The notes beneath the pieces were generated by a model. That model saw only the letters and a list, made by a program, of their open reading frames with translations. It was not told where the DNA came from and made no database searches. Below, piece after piece: positions 13,130 through 27,000 of a stretch of 64,000 nt of DNA (within the stretch, counting starts at the first letter, position 1; the number at the start of each line of letters is the position of its first letter). The DNA is from Serilophus lunatus (lineage: Eukaryota > Chordata > Aves > Passeriformes > Eurylaimidae): contig VXBA01003660.1 of NCBI GenBank assembly GCA_013399895.1, forward strand, positions 194,107-258,106. Direction: 5' to 3'. The position numbers were made by a program, and so were the translations under genes.

Positions 13130-16100
13130 AAGGCTGTAGGCTGTAGAGAATAAGAATCCTTGTTGCAGATGTTGTTTCCTGGCAGTGTGTCTTTGAGGGA
13201 AGGAATCCATAACAGTACCAGAACAAAGCAACAAAACATCCAGGATCTTTCGAAATCCTACAGAGGATTTTGTCTAAATGTGAACACCATTGAACTGAGA
13301 ATTGCAAAAACAAAATTGTAAAAATGAAGCTGAATCTAACTTAAAATTGAAGTAGGCACACCTTAAATTGGAAGAGGGGATATTGCATTCTGAAATGTAA
13401 GATATTCTCTTGTCTGTGACTTGTGTGCCGGGCAAGCCTATTTTTGGTGTTTGCCAGTTGCTTGCAAAATACCCTCCTCTCACCTAAACTTAATTTGTGT
13501 TGCCACAAGAGGTTGCCACGACAGTGTGAAAACATGCAGGATTTCTTTCCATTTTGCTCCTTTTCCCTTCAAACATCCCTTTCAAACATCATGAGAAGTA
13601 CCTTGTTTGCTCATTACGTAGCTGTACTGTACAGTCACATAGCACCATGTGTAGTCAAGCATTGTCACTCTGTGGCAACTAAATTCCCATTAGGCTGTAG
13701 GCTGATACGCTGCTCTTCAAAAAGCTGGTCTAGGAGATGCAGTTCTGGAGGGATGAAAGGTCTGTATATGTTCTATGTGAGTTATGGAGCTTCATGAGAC
13801 AGAGAGGAAAAGAGTAGGTCCAGCAGAGAGGCTGCTCTCCTCCACCTTGTGGGATGGATTCCCTGTTATTGCAGCCTCAACCCTGGGTGTGAGCAAAGAG
13901 CCACACACTCCCAGGTCTCCTGCAGGCAAAGCTGTTCAGTGAAACCTTGCAGGGATATACTTTGGCAAAGACAGCTGGGAGGGAATGTGACTGGCATTTG
14001 CAGCAGCAGTTCGTTGTGCTGGAGGATGAAAGGCACAGCCCCGCTGCCCTGCCCAGCCCGTTGGGTCAGGCTGATGGTCAGCGGGAGTGTGGTGGCAGCT
14101 GAGGAGCACTGACCACCTTTGGGAGACACTCAAAAGCAGGTTAGGGTCGAGACCTCCCTTTCTAGTCCCTGTTCGTATGAGTAGTCCCCTTGACTGCAGT
14201 TGTTTGTGCATTTAAATGTGGTTGTGCATTTTAGTGCCTAGAGAGTAGAATCTCCATTATGGAGGTGGTTTGTTGTTGTTTTTGTTTATTTAAGGTGGTT
14301 TCTTCCCTACTCCTCCTCTCCCCATCCATTTTCTTGGGTTGATATAAGGCAGACTTTCTCAAAGCGTTTTGTTTTCTCCAGGTTATTTAAAAGGTTCCCA
14401 TTGCCCATTTTTTGTGCCATGGTTTTTCATTATGTTGAAGCAATCATTCCGTTCTTTAACATTTAATGCATATCGGACATTGAAACATCATTGTATCCTC
14501 ACTGTTTGGCCAATCTTAATCTTAGCTTTCCTTGATACTAAAAGCTAATTGTTTTTACTTGAAGGCATAGGAAACTTATAACAATTAAACTTTGCATATG
14601 CTGTAATAAAAATATATATTTTCAAACTGAAAAATAAAATATACAAATAACTGAATAGCTTAGTAGCTTCACAGAAAGAAGTTACTTGGTGTATAACGCA
14701 AAAGAAAGACAAGCTTTTTATTTTTCAAGAGTCTTCCTGATTCTTCATGTACCTCCATTTCTACTGAATTAGGAATCTAGTCCTGCAGACTTGTACTCCC
14801 ACGAGTAGTCCCATCGACACCAGTAGGCCTACATACAGGTACAGAGGCTGCAAGACCAGTCCTTAAATGTTGCACACAGATATATGTATATATATATGGA
14901 AAAATATATATTGCCATTCTTGCCATGATCATCTTATGGGGTTTTATTTCAAATCCCTTCTCCTCCAGAAGCAATGTTTTTCTGTCATGCATGAGTGAAG
15001 GAGTATGTTAGCTCCCCCCTGCCCTCCCCTCCTCGAGACAAAGGAAGCATGTGCTTGTTTTAGAGATCGTTTATTTCATTTTGTACGTAACTAGATGGCC
15101 TTAGTAACCAAGTAGGGTAGGGGTGGATATTGCATGCTATCCAGTGACTTAGAAATACATTTTGCTTGTTTTAAGCAGAGCTTTGATCAAATAAGAGTAT
15201 TTAAGATAATGATAGCCACCCATTTGTAACAATACAAAAACCTATTACCATCACTTGCCAGCAGAATTTTCCTTTTAAAAATCAACTAAAAAAATCCCTC
15301 ATAAAACTGTATCATAAAAACATATAAGATGACCATGGCACAAATGGTAGGACAGCTTTCTTTTTAAAAGTTTATCATGCTACAACCAAGATTTATGAAT
15401 TATAATACACATTTTACACACCTTGGACAAAATCTGTACAAGATACAGTTATCTTAAGAAACATTTTTTTTTCTTTTTCTAGATGTGACTGAATTGATAA
15501 GTAGAATTCCCAATCCTGCTTCTGATGAAGTTGTTTGGAATTTAAGGCCTTATGCAAAGATATGGCCAGATCCTACAAACTGCTACTCACATGACTAGTC
15601 TCATTGGGTTAGTCATGAGGACTAGTCACAAAATTAAAAATTAGCAGGATTGAGTTTAATGTGTGGTGGTGAAGGTGTGGCAATAGGTTAGGAGGGTCTT
15701 TTATTTTCCAACTTTATACGATTAGTAATAAGCAACTTTTTTTGTAAACTAGTCTGTGATGTAAAATGCCCCAAATAAAACTGTAATTGAAGAAAGGCAC
15801 CTTTATGTTAACTTATATTTTTGTTACAGTATTTACTTTTGCCTTTTTTGAAAGTTTTCTAGAATGTAGAGCATCTGTGAACAACATAATAAGTAAGTAA
15901 GCACAAGCCTTTCAGAGTTCTAATTATAATTAGCTTTTATACTATAAAAGCTACTATGTTGTCCCTTGATGGTTATGTGCTCATGGTGTTTCCATGCAGA
16001 AAAATGAAATCACAAAGCATCTGAAAAAACTATTACCAAACTAAGATTTACAATGACTGGCTTTTGATCAATGGTTGGAAGAGAGTTCAAAGCCATACTT

Positions 16101-16670
16101 TAAAGATCCTCTCATGCTTTCAGATGAGTTGAGGGTGTTTGACGCTTGCCAGAAAATATGTAGCATCTTCAGAAGAACACTCTCAATACATACAATTGTT
16201 TCTATAAACAAGGTACATGAAATACTATAGAACAAGCAGTTTCTGCTTTTAGTCTAAACACAGGCATCTTGGTTGGCTTTGTTTGAGCTTGATGCCTTGG
16301 GTCTAACCAAAGGCCATACAAAAGGGAGCATTGTAGCTTTTATAATAAAACAATTGGACTATTCTACCAACTTACATGATTACAAAGCAGGTGCTTTTTA
16401 TTAATTGATGAGAGCTAAAGCTCATTTTTGATAGCTAATATATATTTATTAAATGTATTAACGTGTGTTTTATAACGTACCCTTTTTCCGCTGATTGTTG
16501 CATACTGGTATCTTATTAAGTAAATCTTTAAAGGATTTTCAAGACAATCAATGTGTACCATGATGACTGTACATAAGTATACAAAACTACAAAGGTTGTA
16601 AAGCATGGGCAAATGTTTTATTTTCAAAATGCTGTTCTTAACGAGAATAAAGGCTTTACTATTTACTTAC
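13130..16670 (+). other. GPRC5B: GPRC5B 3' untranslated region (predicted)
   Basis: About 3.5 kb downstream of the stop. AATAAA hexamers occur at 14605, 15774, 16344 and 16646. The last has the best context: a CA near 16670 and then a GT-rich stretch (tgcttgtgttgttggtgtt). A Pumilio-like TGTATATA lies at 14885. Frames inside this stretch (for example 13423-13797 and 13849-14112) look like chance. Earlier sites may give shorter transcripts. Confidence 0.6.
16617..16622 (-). terminator. IQCK: Polyadenylation signal, candidate for IQCK
   Basis: TTTATT on the plus strand, AATAAA on the minus strand. It is the first canonical hexamer after the IQCK stop. It lies just 24 bases from the GPRC5B AATAAA on the other strand, so the two transcripts would meet or overlap. 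Confidence 0.45.
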
Positions 16671-16692
16671 AATGCTTGTGTTGTTGGTGTTA
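16646..16692 (+). terminator. GPRC5B: Polyadenylation signal, GPRC5B distal site
   Basis: AATAAA at 16646-16651, a CA cleavage candidate about 19-20 bases on, and a GT-rich downstream element to 16692. This is the canonical arrangement and the strongest plus-strand candidate after the GPRC5B stop. Confidence 0.65.
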
Positions 16693-17963
16693 AAATCCAC
16701 CTAAGATTTTTCCATTACAGTGAAGTAAGTATGCTACAGACAGCATTGTCCTTTGGTGAAGTTCTTCAGTATAAGCTAAGTTAAACTGAAGGAAACAGGC
16801 TCTTAGAGGCTAAGGCCACATTCCTCCACCTTTGGCCACACTCCCACTCTTACCCTTAGCTCTGGCACCTATCAAACCCACAATGAGCCAGTCAAGGAGC
16901 TGAGCAGCCAAATTCTTAGCAGACAAGTGATTTTTTTTTTCCAGTTGGCTCAGCAGTTTCCTGTCCTGGCACAATTGCTTGTGCTTGGGAAAAGGAGAGG
17001 ACAGGATCATACAGCTGGGGTTGAAGAAGGCAACTTGAGAGCTTTTTCTTCAAATGGTTTGATTTTCCAGATCTGGTACAACAACCATCATCAACAACCA
17101 GGAAAAAACCCAAGGGGTGGGCACAGGTATAATAGTGAAGCCAAAGTCTGTGTAAGTGATGGAAGAAATCCATGTGGAGCCACAGCAAGTGCTGGAGACT
17201 ATCCATATTTTATCATGTGTTCATTTGAAACAACTAGACCTTTGACTTATATGGAATTAGTAGCAGAACTGTAAATATCTTCTCCAATTGTGAATAAGAC
17301 TAAATAAGACTATGCTTGTGACAGGACTAAGTTAGAAAAATAATGAGGGTTCCTTAGCAGGGGGCTCAATCCAAGTCATACTGTGCTTGGACCTAATATA
17401 AATAAGTACCACACATAAAATTGCTGATAATGCTGTCAGTGGGATCTTAATTCTACACTTTCTACACTTTCTCAGCACATGTGCTAAGTGGCAACAAAAG
17501 GGCCTTTGAATTTTTTCCCTTGCAGAAATGCAGAACAACCCCAGCTCACATGGTCTTCCATTGGAATTGCAGGGGCACAGTTTCTGCAAATCAGACCGTT
17601 TTGAACAGAGCCTGGATTTGTGTAAATTGTCACAGTTCTGCACGAGTCAAGTGAAGTCCAGTTTATGCCAGATGAAGATTTTTGCCCTGGTTTTAACACT
17701 TGCCTCCATGTGGATGTAACCCCATGTATTTCATCCAGAGTTTTCTTCCTGTCAGAAAAGACTCAATATTTTTGACTAAATGTGCACAATGCCATCTGTT
17801 TTAACAGAACTGGATTCACTTAGGCTAGGACTGAATTTTGTCTTGTCATAATTGATTTATAACACCTCACATGTAAAAGTAAAACTGTAATGCTAACAGA
17901 GTTTCTAAATCAATATCACAAAGTCTAGTCTATAAGCTTTCATTTGCAAAGTTACTGAGGAAA

Positions 17964-18007
17964 CTAAAATTGTGTATGTTCTTCCAAGTCTTCCATTGTG
18001 CTTCCCA
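17964..18007 (-). CDS. IQCK: IQCK last coding exon
   Basis: On the minus strand a long T-rich tract (the A run at 18020-18034 on plus) and ttgcag precede this exon. With the G left over from the previous exon it reads VGSTMEDLEEHTQF and then TAG. Human IQCK, as recalled, continues at this point with V, G and a later MED, so position, phase and sequence all fit. Only 44 bases are coding, which hides the exon from open-frame searches. Confidence 0.8.
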
Positions 18008-21000
18008 CTGCAACCATACAAAAAAAAAAAAAAATTAACAGGCACAGAAACAAGGAAGTAAACATCCATGCTTCCACAGAAAATACTCTTGTTTTTCAAT
18101 AAATAAAGTCCCCCACCCAACCCAAAAAGCTTATTTCTTCTATGCATGACATTTTTTTTTGTTTGACACACTTCAGCACTCAGATACTTGCACATAGTTC
18201 TCAGTGCCAGCTGTGGGAGCTATGCATGTGCAGCTGAGGGCAGAGCTGTCTGCTAGTAAGAAGTCACTGGATTGTTCAAAAATAATGAAAGCAGCTCTTT
18301 GAGGTTTCTGCTTTGAAGAATTTTCAGTCAAAAGTCAGTGATGAAGTCATACAGTTCACCTAGTATATAAATATATTTTTGTCACTTAGGACAACAGGCA
18401 AGGTCAATAAAGAATAGTTTTTCTATGTCTCAGTGGAAAGAAGAATGTTATCCATGTGATTGCAAAGAGTCTGCCAAATGGGAAAAAATCAGTCAAACAA
18501 AGAGCACAGGGTTGCTTACTGGAGTAAACAATTCTAAATGAACAAAAGCTCTACATAAAAGTAAAATGTCCCACCCCCTAGTGAAAGCTGTTTTCAAAGC
18601 TCTGTATTCTTTCAGAGTGCTGTAATACAGATTAACCTAATGTTTTTCTCCTGCTGATACAACAGTATGGTTCCTCATTCTATTCCTATGATTTCAGCTA
18701 TCATATTCTGGTTTTAGTATTTTAAAATTTTACAAACTGTGTTTTAACTTACAAAACTGTTTTTCTACTCCCTACACTTCAGAAGATGCATCTGTACTAT
18801 ACCTTTCACATTAAGTTTGTTGGGAGATTTATATATAAAAGTTGTGCTAGAAGCAAAGAAAGCCAAATAAGCCCAAAAAATCCCCTTTTGTACACAGAGT
18901 TTTGGAGGAGCTTAGTTACCCTTCCAAGGCAGCAACTGAAAAGCAGCAAAATCCTCTTGGTACATAGCTGGAATACTGGGCTGCAACAGGCCCATGTGCT
19001 GATTTAAGGTGCTCAATGTGCTACCAACTTGGAAGATCTCAGCTCACAGAAAACACACAGGGAAAGTGAAAGTGATGTATGAGGAGAAGGAACATAGCCA
19101 ATACCTGAGAAACACAAAATATGCCTGCAGCAGCAGGATATACCCTATGTTCTATAATGTTCAAGGCAATACATGCCCAGTGCCTTCCTGTTTGTACAGC
19201 TGGTAAGGAGAAAAATCAAGAGTGAATTCAATGTCCCATATGACTATGAATATCTCATATAGAAAATGCTATCTATTGCATTTTATTTAATATTCCTCGA
19301 AGTGATGAGGCTGATCTTTGCAAATATTTCATTAAAATTTCAACATACTCAAAAATCTCAGGGCTCAAAAAAAATTTCATATTGAAACAAGCAGGTATTT
19401 TAGGTACCTACTAGCAGTGCTTTTTGTTAGGTGTGTCCATGTCTTATCATAACCTGTGTTACTTAAGCATAACAATTTCAAATCACATCACACTAACCAG
19501 GAAGCACAGGTTGTCAGCATGAATCTGAATTTCAGGCACATATTTAAATAGTTTTTGACATATACTTGCTTCCTATGCAGATAGAAAAGTAAGGTGTCCT
19601 CAGGATTCAGATAAGCTGGAAAGATGGGGAAAGAAGCTGCCTGGCTAAGCCTTTTCACTAGAAGTTTCCATTGGAAAAATGTATTTTTCAGACTGTGACA
19701 CCTCAAACTGAACTGACTTCCATAAAATATTTTGAAACACCCAAGGAAGATGTTTAGAACAATTGATACTACTGATAATCCAGCATATCTAAAAACAATG
19801 AACAGTGTAAATGTCAACATCAACTACCAAGCTTACAACAATTCCTACGCTGAATTTTAACCATTTCAGTCTTACGAGTCTCATCATTCCTTCAACAGAG
19901 GGAGAGGAAGACCCATTTTTACTTTCACTTGTACTTAAAAACATAATAAAAGTGGAACTTTACCAGCACCATTCCCATTTTATCCCTCTATGTCCCTAGT
20001 CACTGTGTGCAGTTATGCTGGCAAATCCCTGCTGTTGCAGCACTGTGAACTCTCTCTGCAAAGGAGACCATTTATTTTTCTTTACTGAGATTTCCTGCAT
20101 GCTGGGGAAGGGCGTATGGACACAACTGGGCAGAACAAACTGCCTGAGGATGCCAGCAGTGATTGGAACTGTGCACTGCTGCCAGTCTCAGGGAAATGCT
20201 AAGAAAGCCATTCTCACAAGAGGCTGGATTCAGCTCCCATGAAAATTATAAACACCTTAAATCCCAAGATGTTTGTGTAACTGAATGTGTGAAAATTATC
20301 TACAGAGAATGTATACTCACTAGTTTAAGGAGATGTAACGTTAGATTTAAGTAGAAGTAACATAATGCTCATTGGTGGCATGATCACAGTATTTCACAGT
20401 TTTACAACATTAGCCTCTGTTTTCAGTCCTAAGACATGAACTGAGGCCTGTAAGTGCTGTAACAGTGTAAATAAAAAAATAAACAAACCCTCACTGTTGT
20501 AACAATGTAAGTTAAAAAAAAAGTAATCTCACATCTCATTTCCATTATTAGGTTATCTACCTGTATAAGTCATACGGTTTCTACTGTCAGGACAGTTTAA
20601 TTTGTTGTCACTATGTTTCAGTCTCCTTACTCTTATTTTTTAATTTAGTTAGCAAACTTGCTTAAATTCTGCTTTAGTCACATGCATGTTCTGAATCCAC
20701 AGGACCCTACAGCCACCACTACAATAAAAAGCACTAAGTGGGAACTGTGATTAGTTTCCTTGGAAGTGAGGTGGGGGTTGCTCTTGAGAAGCACAACTGT
20801 TAACTGCTATTTTTGACTTGATACTCCTGCTACAATAAAGTCATCTATGACTTGGTCTGCCACGTTCCTTGCAGATGCAGCTCATTTGACATAATTTATC
20901 AGGTATGTGTGGCAATGGTGAGGCACAGATGATGGCTGAAGGAAGCCCTGGAATGTATCTGGATTTACTGTTCGTTTGCTCCTGGGAGTGGAATATTTAA

Positions 21001-24000
21001 AAATCTGCAGAACTCCTATTGGCTGTCTGAGGATTGGTCTTTGTCCTATTTATATATGCATTAAGCTCAAACATATTTACTACCTATTTTGGATAGCAGG
21101 CACTATTTTCCCTCAATGTACAGGACTGAAGTTCTGGTTTGACACTTGGTTGTTTCAGCAGAACTGTGAGCAAACTATGACCTAGTTTATACACTACTGT
21201 ATAACACGACTGGCTTATGAAAGGTTTATACCCCCAGTCTCTTTATAGAGTGTGCTTCTTCAGAGAACTCTAAGAATTGCATTTGGTAATTTAAACAGTT
21301 GCAAACAGTAATGAAAAATACTATAGACTCAAGAGTATAAGAAGATGAAAATCCATTTAAGAAAATCTATTGGAATAACTTATTAGCAAGGGCTTAGAGT
21401 AAAATATATATATAGAAAGGAGTTTCACCCTAGCCTCCAAATGAAATGCCAAAGAAGCCGGAACATGAAATTGGAGCCACCAGCAATCTTTCTGAAATAA
21501 GACCTGACTTTTAAAGGCACAGTTTTTTATAAAGTGTTTGTAATTTTAGTCTCTTACTATTGGAAGTCTGCCTACACACAACTAATAGTGAAACCTTTCA
21601 CTTCAAGAAATACTCAGTCACTAGAAATGGGAAAATTATATACTGCATAAAGACCTATGAAACAAACAAATAAACTACTAATAAAATGGAAATAACGCCC
21701 ACAGATGTTCCTGCAACTCATGAATCTTGAAATGGAACTGTCAAAGAATCACTTGTCAGAAGAGGCTTCTGCAAAATGGATCTATAGATGTGACAGGACA
21801 AACCTAATTCTCCAAACCAGGAGCGGAGTTTGTAAAATGCTTAGTCTTGCCTTCATGACTGTAGAGAACAAAAAATTTCAGGGCATTTTTTAATTCACTT
21901 AGGATCAGATTAAGAAAGCAAGAGCTGACCTACAGGAGACTCCCAAACACCACCATCCAATGATGGATATGGGAAAAAAGGGTTGAAAGATTTCTAGCAA
22001 AATTTGTGCAATGCAGTATTGCTTTCCTGATATTTTGACAGAAAGACTAAGAATTAATTTTAATATATCTGAATGGCATTTATACAATTCAAAAAAAGAG
22101 ATATGGGAAGATGCAAGAGTTAGACCAGATGAACAGCTGACATGAACACCTGAGTTAGGAGAGAACTACAGAGAATTAGATATACTGGAGACTATTGCTT
22201 CTAATTGATTATCCAAGTGTCCTCCAAATAATCACTTCAGATTCATGAAGAGATTGCCACAGAAACACGACAGGTTACGGAAGACGAACCTGGACTGGGA
22301 GAAAAATCCAGAATGAAAGCAACAGCCCTTCTCCAAAGCATCTGATTAATGCAGGCTTTTTCAATGTAAATAGTCAAAGAGAATAGTGGAAACAGAAAGA
22401 CCTGACCAGAAATAGAGAGAAATCATTCCAGAGTGGCAGGTCCCCAGCAGAAAGCATTTTGTGATTTACAGGCAGAAGCCAACACAGGCAGAAACCCAGA
22501 ATCCCAGATTTGCTGGGCAGCTTCATGAAAACTGCATTTATACCCATTAGCCCCTCTTATTTCTGACATGATTCCTACTTGCAAAATGTGATAGGTTCTG
22601 TAAAGTTACCAAATTTAAATCTTGCACAGACTAAAACAAATTATCAGGTAAAAACCCAAAGTGCTATATAGGAAAAGACCTCCAAGTGCCTAATACCACA
22701 GTGTGGGTTAGGGAAGTTCAGGGCAAGTAGCTCATGTGTTCTGCAACGTGTCACCCACTTCTTTGTTATTCTCTGAGTCGTGTCTTAAAACTCTGCTAAC
22801 AGCTTGTGGTTGTTTTTCCCTGCCCCACCTCCCTTCTTTGTTTTTTTTTTTTTTAATCAAGATTAAAGCCTAGTTTTGCAGCAGGACTATTTGGAGGCTT
22901 TATGTTTTAATTGGTGACAGCCTTTTCTTCAGGCTTTTAATACATCCCATAGTAATAAAGAGAAATTTGGGGGTTGCATGTCTAAGTGGCTAACAAAAAC
23001 ACAAAATTTTCAATAAAAATGCTCCCATGTTTTTCACTAGTAACTGGAGAAAGGTTAAACACAGAAAAAGAAAATAAAGAAGACAGCAGAACCCATGAAG
23101 AATTTCTCTTCTCCTTAAAAACAAAACAAATGTTTATATAATCACAGAAAAATTGCAATAGTCTTTTTTTCCATTATAAATCATTATTGAAAGCTGCAGA
23201 GTGATGGATGAAAATACAGCTTTGGTGCTGGAGGATTAGTTCAGACTTGTGCTACAGATCCACTGCTGTGCCTGTGTAAGCACAGTCCAGAAGATCACAT
23301 GTTGTAGTTTATCTAAATGATCATCTTTCCTTTTTATTTTTTCAAGCATTCCCAACGTAGTTTCAGAAATTAAATGTTACTGTCATCTTTATAAATTTTC
23401 AAAGCTGCCTGAGTCCAGGGTGTGGACCAATAAATTGGATTCTGTATCATGAGTCTTATGACTTCTATCACTACATTCTCAGCTGTTAGTGCCAAGATTA
23501 AACCTTCAGAAACATCTCAAGCATCTTGAATTAGGCTTGATGAAAACCACCACATACTCAGCCTTCGGTACTGCTTTGTTCTTGGGGTTTTTTTGTTGGT
23601 TTTGGGACGGGTTTTTAAGAAATTTTAAAGTCTTCTATGTAATTGAAACATGTGCTTTTAAATAAAAGCAATCACATATATGCAGCCATTTTAAATCACT
23701 TTGACTGCAGCACTTTTGCTTTTAGAAAGAAATATCTGTAAATCCAGTAATGTTTTAAAAAAAGAAAAGCAGAATCACATTCTTTTAAGTGCAGTGTCCT
23801 GCTCACAGGAAGTAGCCTTCCACTTTAAACCTGTTTATAGAGCTCAGTTTGAAACCAACTAATTTGAGAAAATACATGTAAGATGTTAACATGTATGTGT
23901 GTATATGTATGCTACATAATATAAGAGATTAAAAGTGTAAAGTCATAAAATATGAGGCAGTCACTAGAGTTTCATAATTATATTAATTAAAGAATTATAG

Positions 24001-27000
24001 TTGTAGTAAAAGGAGGGCAAATGAAATTAGAAACAAATTATGTTGTTTTAAGTCTTCCTGCAATATTTCAACCACCCATGGTGAAAGGTGGGGGGGAGGG
24101 GAAGAACTCTCACATAAAGCTGATGAATTCCTTACATTTTACAGAGTTAAGTTTTCCTAAATAAAGCACAGAAATGCAGTCTGTAAGAAAGCCATTAGCT
24201 GTTCAGACTATATGTTTTCCTAATCCAACATTATTGCCTACAATACATTTTAAATATTTTTTTAAGCCTGGTCTAAGTTTTCCCATTTTTATATATTCTC
24301 TTTTCAATATTTTCCTTGGAAAGACTATACTCATATGTTTATATGTTTATGGAATGAATTCAAAGAAATTTCACGACGTAGCCATTTTTTTTCTGGGTTC
24401 TAAATTTTTCCCTTAATTACTTCTGCTTTGATGTGATACGATTACATACAGCCATCCTTCAAAAGTATGCATACTAGACTTTCCTTGTTCAATTTAATTT
24501 GATATTAAGCTTTCAAATCCTTCCTCATCATTCAGATGGAGACAATCACAGCTGTATAAGGATTGAGTGACTGCATCTCCTTGCTTTTTGACACTATACA
24601 TCTGTTCCTGCTCTAGTGCTCCCGAAATATGCAGCCTGTTCTCCCCTGTATCTGCAATCTCATTCATATTTTCAAGGATTTTCCAGTAACAACACCTACA
24701 TTTTGAGTTCTTCAGAGAATCGTTGGTTGCATCTTCCCAAGGGAAAAGATTATTTCTATGAGAGAAGTATTTTTAAAATCTCTCCAGATAGGTAAATAAT
24801 AACTTCTACTGCTGAAGGAAAAATACAGCTTGAAAATTGAGTGAAATGTAAAAGAATATTCCCTCCTGTATCTGGAAGTCACCCCCTCACCTGCTGTGAA
24901 GATTACTTTCTGCCTTATTTTGATTTAACTAGATTTTCCACACACTGTGCATTTGCTGTTACACAAGTGCCTTGCAAAGGCAAGGCTGTGGTTGATCTGT
25001 AAGAACTGCCAGCTAATAGTCACAATTGGTTTTGCCACAAAACCAGGAATGTTTATTTCTTTTACTATTTTCCCTAAGAACGCTGCTTTTTAAAGGTAAA
25101 ATTTTACAAATTTTATGCAGATGAGAAGAAAAGAAACACCTGAGGATATAAAATAGCTGAAAGTACCAGTTTCAAAAAGATGTTTTAGGATGCAGATATT
25201 GACAAAATTGATATGGACACTCCTAGATAAAAGCATGGTGGGAAACGAAGTTCTAAACTGACAAGCTCATGGTAGAACATCAGCCTCATGAAATCAGAGG
25301 CAGGCCTTGCACTGTGTCACATCCTGCCAAATATATTTCAAATAACATGCAGATTATTAAATCACTTATTTAAATATATTTATATTAAAGTAGTTCCAGC
25401 AAATCAGAATAGTAAGATCAGAAAGGACAACACCTTTAAAAAACCCAACAGCAAGAACAAAATTGCAAACTCCAGCTTATCTGCTATGCACTCACATCCT
25501 CTGGAGGCTGGTTTTTGATTAGCTGTGGGTTTTGTGTGGTTTTTTTTAATTCTGTAAAATATTCTCTAACAGATTTATCCCATCAGCTGTGCTATATTGG
25601 AGAAAATTATCTGTCTCCCTACAGGTCTAAAGCTGTGAGCCCCTAAACTGGGTTAGGCTTTTTTCTACATTTTCAGTCCAATCATAGAAATTGTACAGAA
25701 TGTTCTGAGAAAGGACTATCATACCTTCAATATAGATAATTTTGTGGAATGTAATGTTGCACAGCAGTGGAGCAGTATAGCAAACAAAATGTCAGCCAAG
25801 AATGCTGTAGCTTTATGATCTTGGGTATATGCTGAAAGAAACACACTTTTTTCTTTGGACTTAAAAAGAAATTTTACCAGTATATGCATTAAAAGAGGTC
25901 AACAATCCTGCAAGGTGCTGTTAATGTATAATTTTCATGCAGTTTTCACACTTTTTATCCTGAAGCACTTTTCAAAAGTAATAATAAAGAGTATAAGAGA
26001 TAGAGTGAAAGAAAAATAAAGAATGACAAAGGAAAAAAAAAAAAGAACATGCTTTGAAGCGGAGGAGAATCAGTGAATACATTATACCCTGCCCTACCAA
26101 ACCACACAGACATACCAGGTGGGAATGGCACATGACACAGCAGGCACAGGACAGATTAGCTGATCTAAAAGTGAGTGGCCATCACAAACGGGCAGTTTTC
26201 CTTCCCTCAACTACTGTTGCACCATTTCCCTTATATTGGAGGTAAGGACTGTATCATTACCAGGCAACTCAGTTTACTAGGCTGATCCAGCAGAACAGGG
26301 GCAGCAGAGCAGACCTGAGGAGCAGTTCTTTGTCAGAACAGCCAGCTGAACCAACTCACTGTGAAGCCATCAGTGGTAGTGCCAAGAAGAGGAAAGGATG
26401 GCCTTGGCCAAGGAAGCACAGGGCTGCCTTTTTAATGGGGATTTTGCTGGATCACCTTAGCTGCCCCCTAAAAATGAGACTTTTGGTTTCTACTTGAAAA
26501 AAACTCCAGAAGTGTTTCATTCTGGTTATGTTCTAATGAAAACTTAACTGTTTGTTTCAAAACTAATAAGCATGTTTTAACACACTTTCTGAAGCCAGAA
26601 AAATAAGGGTTTACATTTCTAACTTCTTGTCTTTTTTTAAGTATTGCACTGGTCAAGATTATAGAAATGCCCTTTCATAAAACTGCATGTCTTTGCCTAG
26701 AACATACCCTTGATATAAGGTACACATTGCATTGTGCTAAAAGCCACAACAAAGCAGACTCTGCCTGTTAGCTCACATTAACTGAGTCTTTGGCTGATAT
26801 TTCCATGGAAGGTATGCTGATCTTTCTAGTAGTGTCAATAGAATCACATTACTGCTCGAGTCATCATTTTCTGAAAGCTGTTTGGCAGCTCACCATTCAT
26901 CCCCTACAGTTAGATTCAACACTGTTTACAGCATCTAATAAACAGACTCAGTTGTATACAAATTTAAGAGATACTTCATTTTTCTGGTGGTTAACTTCAT

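Larger units (their letters stand above)
16590..17963 (-). other. IQCK: IQCK 3' untranslated region (predicted)
   Basis: Minus-strand DNA after the IQCK stop. The nearest canonical minus-strand AATAAA is at 16617-16622, about 1.34 kb beyond the stop, with a T/G-rich stretch after it. A weaker TATAAA variant lies at 17863-17868. The open frames at 16916-17274 on both strands fall here and have no recognisable product. Confidence 0.45.

Noticed and set aside
13423..14129. Open frames of 87-124 residues downstream of the GPRC5B stop
   Set aside because: They lie in the 3' UTR, overlap on both strands, and show no family features.
16916..17274. Overlapping open frames on both strands (115 and 96 residues)
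   Set aside because: No recognisable domain, no splice or start context, and they lie in the predicted IQCK 3' UTR. Both strands being open suggests chance.
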